Of a DNA stretch of 64,000 nt, positions 58,401 to 64,000 are shown piece after piece. This stretch comes from Arbacia lixula (taxonomy: Eukaryota > Echinodermata > Echinoidea > Arbacioida > Arbaciidae). Within the stretch, counting starts at the first letter, position 1. Every line of letters begins with the position of its first letter. Where the stretch lies: assembly GCA_963669155.1 (NCBI GenBank), contig OZ022589.1, forward strand, positions 10,875,965 to 10,939,964, in the 5' to 3' direction. The translations under genes and the position numbers were made by a program. Below the pieces are notes generated by a model. It was not told the origin of the DNA. It searched no databases and saw only the letters and a list, made by a program, of their open reading frames with translations.

Positions 58401-60971
58401 TAATACTTTTATCTTGTTTAATAATGTATGTATGTATGTATGTATGTTTAATAACTTGGTATTTGACATATGTGTACTTTATGTGTCATTTTTTGTCTCG
58501 CCCACCGGAGGTGAAGGCGAGACTAAGGGATCCAAATGGCGTCCGTCCGTCGCCCGTCCGTCGTCCGTCCGTCGTCCGTCGTCCGTCCGTCGTCCGTCGT
58601 CCGTCCGTCGTCCGTCACAAATGTTAAAGTTTACCTGCAAGACTCTCTTATGATCCATAACTTGGCAACTGTTACAGCAATGGCAGCCACACTTGGATGA
58701 TAGAAGCACTAGGGGTATCTTCATAGTATGGTGTTGTCAGAGGTCATGTGATGATGTCAAAGGTCATTTGAGGTCATATATTAAAGAGTATGTGCAAGAC
58801 TCTCTTTTTCTATGTTAAAGTTTACCTGCAAGACTCTCTTTTGACAAATAACTTCACATAGGTAGCTTGGATTACAACCTAACTTGGGTCATAGATGTAC
58901 TGGGGGTACCTTCATGTTATGGTACCGTTGGAGGTCACAGGATAAGGTCAAAGGTCATTTGAGGTCATACGTTAAAGTTTACCTGCAAGACTCTCTTTTG
59001 ACAAATAACTTCACATGGGTTGCTTGGATTACAACCTAACTTGGGTCATAGATGCACTGGGGGTACCTTCATGTTATGGTACCGTTGGAGGTCACAGGAT
59101 AAGGTCAAAGGTCATTTGAGGTCATACGTTAAAGTTTACCTGCAAGACTCTCTTTTGACAAATAACTTCACATGGGCTGCTTGGATTACAACCTAACTTG
59201 GGTCATAGATGCACTGGGGGTACCTTCATGTTATGGTGCTGTTGGAGGTCACAGGATAAGGTCAAAGGTCATTTGAGGTCATACGTTAAAGTTTACCTGC
59301 AAGACTCTCTTCTGACAAATAACTTCACATGGGTTGCTTGGATTACAACCTAACTTGGGTCATAGATGCACTGGGGGTACTTTCATGTTATGGTGCCGTT
59401 GGAGGTCACAGGATAAGGTCAAAGGTCATTTGAGGTCATACGTTAAAGTTTATCTGCAAGACTCTCTTTTGACAAATAACTTCACATAGGTTGCTTGGAT
59501 TACAACCTAACTTGGGTCATAGATGCACTGGGGGTACCTTCATGTTATGGTGCTGTTGGAGGTCACAGGATAAGGTCAAAGGTCATTTGAGGTCATACAT
59601 TAAAGTTTACTTGCAAGACTCTTGGTGGAGGCTTTTTATTCCATCTCAAAGAAGGGGGAAGGTGGGGGAGGGGGAGAAGATAGAGGAAGTAGCATTGCGT
59701 GCAATAGCCCTTCTCATTTATGGAATGTTACATTCTATGGCAGATATTTCACAATCAGCCAGGGATAAAATTCTTTTGCGTAGCAATGGAGATCGCGATA
59801 TTTCTGGTTATTTTCGCAAGTGGGCGAGACACAATATTGCTAATGCCTTGTTTGTAATACATTGTCTATTTTTGATGAACTATGTAGGAATGAATAAATG
59901 AAATTCAAATGATTAAAAGAAAAGATTAGAAGTTTGGGCTTGCTCCTCTAGAAGAATTAATGACCGGGCATACAATAAGAACTTTCTCTTGGATATTTGA
60001 TGTGTACTTTAGGCCCCAGCGTTGATGAAAAGGATAACCTTCGGAATGATGCAGTGGTCTGCTATACTACAAAACGTGATCTTGGGATAGAGCTTTCCAC
60101 CGAACAGACCAGTGGTATGTAAAATCCAGCTTTTAAATCTTTAATTTCTTTAAAAGTGTGAATGTCTCTTGATTAACCTGTTCTTTACTGACCCCACATA
60201 CACTCCAGCTCAAAGGAATTGGCATAGGGAAAGGGAAAGGGAAGAAAGGGAAGGAGCATCAGTTTTAAACCGCGGTATATTTTATCCAGTACAGCATGAA
60301 ACGCGATGCCTTTTAGGCTACAGTATCATGTTTCATGCTGAACTGGACAAAATATACCGCAGTTCAAAACTGCTGCTCCTTCCCTTTCATCCCTTTCCCT
60401 TTCCCTATGCCAATTTCTTTGAGCTGGAGTGTATATTCGAGCTGGCTTTCCTTCACTTGGAGAGTACATGTATGTGAAATAAATCAAACAAAGAGAAAAT
60501 TGATGTGTATTGTCGATAAACTGGTTGACGGAAGCTTTTCCATTCTTTCTGTATCTTCTTTCTTTTCCAGCCATATGCATTAACAAATGCTACAGTTATG
60601 TCTATTGGAATGACGTGTGTTACAAGTGCAAAGATGTCTCGATTGTGCTTAACGATTGGTGTGTGTGACCAATGCAAAAAATGCCTCAATGGCTCATACA
60701 AATCTAATGACCACAGCAAATTGATATGTTCCCTTCATCTCCAGGTATCAAGGACTGGCGAACTTTTGCCAGTGACGTTGGCTTTAAATCTCAGCACATC
60801 GAAGCCTGGGCGAAGGAACGCTATCCAGGGGCTCACGTCCTAAAAGCGTGGATGACTGGGAAAAATTCAACTGTAGGGAACTTGTACAACTGGGCGGTGC
60901 AAGCTGGTCGCATGGATATTCTGAAAATTTTGGAATCAGATATGTCAGCAAGGAACTCTTTTCTCTCGTAA
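41968..60971 (+). CDS. Triple death-domain adaptor-like protein with N-terminal coiled coil
   Basis: Coding exons: 41978-42271 (exon starts 41968), 48782-48920, 50772-50932, 52562-52865, 54219-54275, 54683-54724, 55932-56143, 57485-57668, 60013-60114 and 60745-60971 (TAA). Every junction is GT/AG, phases agree throughout, and the sum is 573 codons plus stop. Residues ~46-98 are a charged coiled coil (FDQLKEAVQRRDAELLDR). Residues 99-198 are a low-complexity linker. Death fold 1 is ~199-300 (LYLVDEMPAKQVKQLLRHL, then YYWKNFKGSEATVGAMLTAL). Death fold 2, more divergent, is ~365-464 (LLEWAKVE, LGKLLRRADRKDIRS). Death fold 3 is ~499-565 (IKDWRTFASDVGF, LKAWMTGKNSTVGNLYNW, AGRMDILKIL). There is no kinase, caspase, TIR or membrane segment. 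Death domains oligomerise by homotypic contacts in immune and apoptotic signalling, so a cytosolic scaffold is inferred. A further upstream coding exon is not excluded. Confidence 0.87.
42285..42349. repeat. Truncated fold-back fragment at retroelement insertion point
   Basis: GGGTGTTTCACCAAGCCGTT is the start of the GTTTCACCAAGC element family. The copy breaks off exactly where repeat B2 of the retroelement begins, so it probably marks the insertion target. Confidence 0.65.
42350..42459 (-). repeat. Split direct repeat B2 (element end)
   Basis: 110 bp identical to 42884-42993 as read by eye. Outer boundary of the retroelement; host repeat sequence stops at 42349. Confidence 0.9.
42522..42599 (+). 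other. Candidate alternative terminal exon of the death-domain gene inside the retroelement
   Basis: A good acceptor (CTCGTTTCCTTCAG, ending 42521) precedes 25 codons and TAG at 42597-42599. The frame is phase 0, matching the donor at 42272, so splicing exon 1 here would give a 123-aa protein with only the coiled coil and no death fold. AATAAA follows at 42645-42650. The segment lies in the A2-B2 spacer of the retroelement, antisense to it. It could be an exonisation or a coincidence. Confidence 0.35.
42645..42650 (+). terminator. AATAAA after candidate alternative exon
   Basis: Canonical hexamer 46 bases after the TAG at 42597, on the host-gene sense strand and inside the retroelement spacer. 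Confidence 0.4.
42651..42883 (-). repeat. Split direct repeat A2
   Basis: 233 bp, matching 47517-47749 with one substitution seen (CCATTGGG versus CCATCGGG). It abuts B1 exactly. Confidence 0.92.
42884..42993 (-). repeat. Split direct repeat B1
   Basis: 110 bp, identical to 42350-42459 by eye and directly adjoining A2 at 42883/42884. Confidence 0.92.
42994..43789 (-). other. Retroelement non-coding region between recombinase and B1
   Basis: AT-rich with no coding motif. It belongs to the element body by position. Confidence 0.6.
43790..44430 (-). pseudogene. Tyrosine recombinase of the DIRS-order element (broken)
   Basis: Minus-strand fragments follow the order of DIRS/Ngaro recombinases: an N-terminal PADPIHVALYISSL and WANSMRGEVDP-type helix region near 44300-44430, then LRSGGAIAAA (active-site Arg) near 43930, KRHER (His-x-x-Arg box) near 43890, and DDYVDDSLENKLLV with the presumed nucleophile Tyr near 43845. 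Stops and frameshifts interrupt the frame. The enzyme would integrate a circular cDNA; this copy cannot encode it. Confidence 0.75.
44690..45175 (-). pseudogene. C-terminal pol segment of the DIRS-order element
   Basis: Minus-strand motifs typical of the region after RNase H in DIRS/Ngaro elements: WIPRGENKRADDLSR (about 45145-45100), NWWVPPP (about 44925) and KSAPFWP (about 44815). Frames shift between them. Confidence 0.7.
45155..45785 (-). repeat. Triplicated ~207-bp unit within RNase H coding region
   Basis: TTTTCACATTGTTTTCTTCA occurs at 45155 (variant), 45361 and 45569. Each copy is followed by the same ~200 bases containing ACGTACACTTCGCCCTTCCA and GGCGATGCTCGAGTGACAGT. Spacing of 206 and 208 bases is not divisible by three, so the expansion breaks the frame. 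Confidence 0.88.
45176..46072 (-). pseudogene. RNase H domain of the DIRS-order element (broken, internally triplicated)
   Basis: The minus strand shows YTDASGFGYGGYI near 45860-45830 (first catalytic Asp region) after a thumb segment containing SLVQLKTRELF and ANWNAHTLVT. Then come WYTDNKDV and ELEAVVRMVLSLEHRL, the latter repeated with the tandem units. A frameshift separates the thumb from the Asp motif. Confidence 0.75.
46150..46905 (-). pseudogene. Reverse transcriptase of the DIRS-order element (broken)
   Basis: Minus-strand pieces, in order: HLKFVGSEIRKLIERKCI (finger region), GDYAFTFDLKSAYHHIDIAH (first catalytic Asp), VLPLG and MFLDDGIAEN (the DD pair, about 46350-46368). This is the DIRS-type RT signature with FLDD. 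At least two frame changes and a stop (near 46245) are visible, so no functional enzyme is encoded. Confidence 0.85.
47038..47343 (-). pseudogene. Gag-like segment of the DIRS-order element
   Basis: The minus-strand open frame starts MKKDMYKFQKRGNEEQYK, resembling the conserved KxKGNExQYKxN stretch of DIRS/Ngaro Gag-like ORFs, and continues with a charged helical region. It is only ~100 codons, so partial. Confidence 0.55.
47517..47749 (-). repeat. Split direct repeat A1 (element 5' end)
   Basis: 233 bp starting AGTTGTCTCG and ending CAAATAACA in plus orientation, identical to A2 but for one base seen. Host DNA resumes at 47750. Confidence 0.92.
47750..48781 (+). other. Death-domain gene intron 1, host part 3' of retroelement
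   Basis: Unique AT-rich sequence. A triple ATCTGCAAGAATCTTC repeat (48563-48615) with a mirrored GAAGAAGAAGAAGATTC (48641-48657) lies ~130 bases before the exon 2 acceptor. Confidence 0.5.
48956..49604. mobile_element. ~650-bp fold-back element just after death-domain exon 2
   Basis: Arms of about 260 bases are mirrored end to end: GTCATCAAAATATATGTTGA, GTTGATGCAACTTAATATGT, CAGCACTGATAAGCCCCGCC, AAATATCCTCCAACTCAAGA and TAATTTATGCACAAACTAAA. The loop (about 49225-49335) resembles 41060-41130. It begins 36 bases after the donor at 48920. Confidence 0.85.
49885..50411. mobile_element. Shorter inverted copy of the 27.5-kb element
   Basis: Reverse-complement match to 27485-27870 (CTCGGGGGCTTCGCCCCTCG hairpin, GACTGCGCATGCTCTATTTA) plus the far end at 28576-28650 (GCTCGAAGAGCTCCGGATA). 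The middle ~650 bp of the longer copy is missing. Confidence 0.8.
50412..50771 (+). other. Death-domain gene intron 2, distal part
   Basis: Contains (AT)n at 50556-50584. Ends in GCTCAAACTAG, the acceptor used for exon 3. A nearby CAG at 50779 would break the frame. Confidence 0.6.
50933..52561 (+). other. Death-domain gene intron 3
   Basis: Mostly unique. It holds a transposon-derived zinc-finger-like frame on the minus strand (51335-51600) and a CpG-rich patch at 51690-51760. Confidence 0.55.
51335..51600 (-). pseudogene. Transposon-derived zinc-finger-like fragment
   Basis: On the minus strand KLQTFKEEYSKNW, then ARCTICASDFNIGHGGANN and a trailing histidine resemble the C-x2-C...SISHGG.ND..H module at the N-terminus of several hAT-like transposase-related proteins. 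The surrounding 203-codon frame has no other recognisable part and no transposase core, so a fragment is likely. Confidence 0.4.
52866..54218 (+). other. Death-domain gene intron 4
   Basis: Contains an open frame (53335-53592) ending RSGRIVRNPVCLVL, reminiscent of the C-terminal tails of retroelement pol proteins. It is followed by AATAAAATCTTAATCTTAAT near 53709-53727, a LINE-like or retroelement 3' tail. At 54050-54170 there is a copy of the GTGCATGGACACGACC hairpin family. Confidence 0.45.
54725..55931 (+). repeat. 1-kb polypyrimidine (CT) tract in death-domain gene intron 6
   Basis: From about 54930 to the acceptor at 55931 the sense strand is almost pure C and T with few purines. It includes (CT)n at 55415-55446 and a degenerate ~30-100 bp pattern of CTCCCTCTC/TTCCCTC. 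Large open frames in it are composition artefacts. Confidence 0.9.
56144..57484 (+). other. Death-domain gene intron 7
   Basis: Holds a fold-back element of the GTTTCACCAAGC family (56640-56997) and palindromic repeats with GTTGCAA and TGGTAACTACCATGGTAAC (57120-57440). Confidence 0.65.
56640..56997. mobile_element. Fold-back element (GTTTCACCAAGC family), second copy
   Basis: Left GGTGTTTCACCTAGCTGTTA and right TACGGCTTGGTGAAACACC are inverted. GGTGACCCTTTCTTGTGCTA mirrors GCACAGGAAAGTGTCAC with divergence. Confidence 0.75.
58535..58618. repeat. (CGTCCGTCGTC)n minisatellite
   Basis: Units of CGTC and CGTCCGT alternate for about 80 bases. Just before it, TGTCTCGCCCACCGGAGGTG has an inverted partner GGCGAGAC. 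Together they form the head of the 157-bp array. Confidence 0.9.
58619..59622. repeat. 157-bp tandem array, about six copies
   Basis: ACTTCACAT(G/A)GG.TGCTTGG occurs at 58851, 59008, 59165, 59322 and 59479, exactly 157 bases apart. A divergent unit (58623-58800) precedes and a partial one follows at 59599. Each unit ends GGTCAAAGGTCATTTGAGGT, a run of AGGTCA-like half-sites. Confidence 0.95.
60201..60431. mobile_element. Palindromic MITE (CACTCCAGCTC family), copy 2
   Basis: CACTCCAGCTCAAAGGAATT at the left and its mirror ending GAGCTGGAGTG at the right, flanked on both sides by TA (60199-60200 and 60432-60433). The whole 231 bp folds on itself. It lies in intron 9 of the death-domain gene. 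TA flanks fit a Tc1/mariner-type target site. Confidence 0.85.
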
Positions 60972-61067
60972 TATTTAAGATGGCCTTTATTTAATGCAAT
61001 ATTTCATGTCATGTCCAGACAGTTGTTAACTATCATTTCATTTATTATATTGTCATAGTCAATTTAG

Positions 61068-61073
61068 AATAAA
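61068..61073 (+). terminator. Poly(A) signal of the death-domain gene
   Basis: AATAAA 97 bases after the TAA at 60969-60971, the first canonical hexamer downstream of the stop. Confidence 0.6.
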
Positions 61074-61278
61074 GAATATTTGTCCATAACAAAAGATAAC
61101 AGCAATATTTGACTGTGCTGCTGTCATTTAAGCTTTTTTATCACTTGTAAATATAGGTCAGTATATAAAGCATAGTTGGCATGTCTAGTTATCTTATCTT
61201 TTCCTTTAAAGCAATGATTTTATTTTCATTGAAACCATATGTTGTAATTCATGAAAATAATTCACAAACTTTCATGTA

Positions 61279-61478
61279 CTTTAAGTGGTAAGCACTCGTT
61301 ATTCCGAAGGTTCGTTATTCCGAACTTTACGTGACAAATGCTCGGATTAACGAACCCTTTTTCATTTTCGAGCATTGAGGTATAGGCAAGTAAGTGTTTC
61401 AGAATTACGAACCTTCGGAATAACGAACCTTAGAAATAAACGAACTTCGGAATATCGAACTGTAACCCTTTAAGTGAT
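61279..61478. repeat. GTTCGTTATTCCGAA inverted-repeat cluster
   Basis: GGTTCGTTATTCCGAAC-type units occur several times in both orientations (near 61296, 61310, 61403, 61420 and 61440), making a ~200-bp palindromic repeat. Confidence 0.7.
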
Positions 61479-62538
61479 AGCAAGTAGAAGTAATTAGGAT
61501 TTTGCTTTTAATATATCGATTATGTACATATCAAAATTGATTAAATGAAATTAGATTTTAGCATCTTTATACCACCAAATGTAATACCTGGAAGGCAATT
61601 TTTATGACTTATAAATCTATGTAAGTAATTTTTATTTTTATCCATATTCCAAATTAAGGTGCCACCCTTAATACATCTGTGATTATCCATCAGTATGTTT
61701 GAAAAATTGACTTGTTAGTATGGCATGTCTGACTATTTCACAGAACTTATGAATTAATGAATATTAACACTAGATGTACTTGTTTAATTGGATGATATAT
61801 GAAGTGAAGTTGAGTGATTTGACGTCATGTTTTAGGATATGGCTGTTTTTGCTTACTTTGCACATATTATATCTACAGTGTATTACATTGAACTCATGAA
61901 AATTTTTTAATTTATAATTAGTGCGATTCCTGATAGATAACTATCATAACTAGTTGAATCAATTAGAAACCACTTGAATGTACAAGGCATAAAAGCTCAG
62001 TTTTCTTGCCCTTAAAATGTTGCATTATTCTGCAAATAGATATCTTTTCCATGATCTTATTTTATGCTCCTGTGTGCGTGAATGGCAATAACATCATTTG
62101 TTGTACAGGATTATATTTTTGTTATGATTCTTTAAATGCTCAATGTTCTTTGAAGGTGTCTATGGTGAGAGTGCACTAATAAAGACTATTACGAAAATAG
62201 CTAAACTGTTGGTAACACGCCATGTGATTGTATTCTTTCAGGATATTTAACCCACTTATGGGGCGAAGAAAGGGAAAAGGAAGAGATAGAGTGAAAAGAG
62301 GAGATTTTTATGTTTCATATAACACTTCCACAAGACTGGTTTTAGCTTTAGTTTCAGTAATAAACTGAAAATAAATAAGATGAAATAGAAGTAGGAGGAG
62401 AGGGTGGTATAATTAGAGTTGTTAACCAGTCACAATGTAGTCATACTGAAAAAAAAAAGAAAAGAGAGAGGCAAAGTGTGGTGAAACTATAGTAAGTGTT
62501 GCAACTACATTGTAACTATAGGTTTATTTCAATATCAG
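61479..62538. other. No gene recognised
   Basis: AT-rich flank with no exon, repeat array or mobile-element end that I can support. Confidence 0.45.
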
Positions 62539-62725
62539 AACGAGAGAAAAGCAGTCGACAGGTCAGACAGTGTGCTCTGTTTCTATCCAGAGAATAACTC
62601 AAAAGAAACTACATGATTTGAGCGCGCCGTATATTCATAGGAGCTGCGGGGATGTGAAGAAACCCAAACGTGTCCGAAACCAGCTAATCAGAATATTGTG
62701 TATTTGCGGTGATGTGAGGGGTGCA
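62539..62725. repeat. Direct repeat copy 1 (GAGAGAAAAGCAGTCGA block)
   Basis: Closely matches 63817-64000: GAGAGAAAAGCAGTCGACAG, CTGTTTCTATCCAGAGAAT, AAACGTGTCCGAAACCAGCT, ATTGTGTATTTGCGGTGATG. The two copies are about 1.28 kb apart. Confidence 0.85.
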
Positions 62726-63816
62726 GCATTTGTTCTAAACCTCATCAACATCAAAGAAATGTTATGGTTGCTGTGCTATCTTGACTAATCACTGAACAGG
62801 ATTTCATTAAAGGGAATCTCACCCTGATGATAAATTGGTTTCAATAAAAGCAAAAACATGAGAGAAACATATTGGTGATGGTTGAACAAGGCTATCAAAG
62901 TTATGATCTTTTGAAAGTAAAATTTTTGATGCGGCGAGGTGCTCTCTCTCATGGTATAATTCCATAAATTGTTTTTTTTTTCTGCTTTTGACAACTGAAT
63001 GATTTTTTTTTTATACAGGTATATGTGATTAAATTATAAATCCACAAAGTGTTCAGGCCGAATATTTTGAGGATTCGTGATTTAAACACTAATTACTCCA
63101 AATGTGGATCATTTGAGGGCTAATAAGTTTCAGCAAGTTCCTAAAATGGACAATTAGTACACTGTACATGAATTAGAAGATTGCTTACAATTACCTTTTT
63201 GAAGACTTTTTGTCTTCCCAGTACTGGAGTATATATTCCCTTTAATGAAGGGTGAATATACTGTCATATATGCATGCCTAATACCTTGTGTGCCAGACGT
63301 GCATTTTTTCACCAATAATGCACACAATTAAGTTCAATGGAGCAGCATTTAATCTGCCACAGGAAGGTTCAATACATGTACCAACAACGTGATAGCCTCT
63401 GCATCTTCCTGATATGTTTATTTGTGCAATTTTGCCAAATAGATATGCTAAATTATGTATATCATGGATTTATATTGAATATCATCTCTCTGCGTGATTT
63501 AAAGGGGGGGGGGGGGGTGGGGTGGGGTGGGGGGAGGGGGGTCAGTTGTTCCAGATCCCATCCGTACTCCTTCAATACAAAACAGAGAGAGAAAGATAAG
63601 GAGAGAAAGATCGAAAGAGAGGGATCAAAAGAGAGAAAGAGAGAGGGGGGGGGGGTAGATTGGCAGAGAGAGGTAGAGGGAGGGGTTAGCAGAGAGAGAG
63701 GGAGAGATCTGGAAGAGAAAATCTGTCACACACAAATCGAGGGAGAAAAAGATACAGTAGAGAGTGAGTTATTTACAGAGACAGAGAAACAAAGAGAGAG
63801 ATTGTGGCATAAGAAA
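62726..63816. other. Spacer between direct repeats; GA-rich stretch
   Basis: 62805-63020 is a diverged relative of the 21.8-kb fold-back arm. A G-run (63505-63541) and a purine-rich GA region (63580-63815) follow. A 167-codon frame through the GA region is a composition artefact. Confidence 0.5.
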
Positions 63817-64000
63817 GAACGAGAGAAAAGCAGTCGATAGGTCAGACAATGTGTTCTGTTTCTATCCAGAGAATCACTCAAAAGAAACTACATGAATTGA
63901 GCGCGACGTATATTTATAGGAGTTATGCGGGGATGTGAAGTATCCCAAACGTGTCCGAAACCAGCTAATAAGAATATTGTGTATTTGCGGTGATGTGAGG
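63817..64000. repeat. Direct repeat copy 2, cut by window end
   Basis: Second copy of 62539-62725; the match is still running at base 64000. Confidence 0.85.

Larger units (their letters stand above)
57669..60012 (+). other. Death-domain gene intron 8
   Basis: Contains CCATGGTAAC palindromes (57810-57880), the CGTC minisatellite and the 157-bp tandem array. The ~300 bp after the array (59620-59930) are unique. Confidence 0.65.

Noticed and set aside
63337-63840. 167-codon Glu/Arg/Lys-rich frame
   Set aside because: Purine-rich GA simple sequence and G runs, no domain, no splice logic.

Overview
This window is animal nuclear DNA, most likely from an echinoderm and probably a sea urchin. The evidence is AT-rich sequence, short exons with canonical GT/AG introns, dense fold-back DNA elements and microsatellites, a very conserved animal ARF GTPase, paralogous invertebrate-type lysozymes, and a multi-death-domain adaptor of the kind expanded in echinoderms. 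No bacterial features (operons, Shine-Dalgarno sites, CRISPR) are present. The species assignment is inference.

Layout. (1) 355-527 is the last coding exon of a cysteine-rich extracellular protein with an ephrin-receptor-like/EGF-like module. (2) 0.5-6.8 kb holds no recognisable gene, only simple repeats, a tRNA-like SINE trace and a G/C-homopolymer fold-back. (3) 8344-13516 is a complete four-coding-exon ARF1-type GTPase (180 aa). A likely non-coding first exon ends near 7090, and a decayed duplicate of the start of coding exon 3 lies directly upstream of the real exon. (4) 19061-21146 and 32963-37100 (both minus) are two complete i-type (destabilase) lysozyme genes of three coding exons each, 151 and 154 aa. 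They sit in a tandem segmental duplication of about 5-7 kb that carries the TATA promoters along. The spacer between them is full of duplicated and palindromic elements. (5) 41968-60971 (plus) is a ten-exon gene whose phases join perfectly into 573 aa: an N-terminal coiled coil, disordered linkers and three death-fold domains. I do not recognise it as a named gene. (6) 42350-47749, inside that gene's first intron and antisense to it, is a DIRS-order tyrosine-recombinase retroelement. It has textbook split direct repeats (A1-body-B1A2-spacer-B2) but broken Gag, RT, RNase H and recombinase reading frames. (7) 61-64 kb is 3' flank with further repeats.

Functional picture. Lysozymes that attack peptidoglycan and a death-domain adaptor with a perfect palindromic NF-kB-like site about 1.7 kb upstream give the centre and right of the window an innate-immunity flavour, but nothing in the sequence shows that the genes are co-regulated. 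ARF is a housekeeping trafficking gene. The most interesting items are the triple-death-domain protein, the retroelement with near-identical repeats but dead coding capacity, and a possible short isoform of the death-domain gene that would end inside the retroelement.
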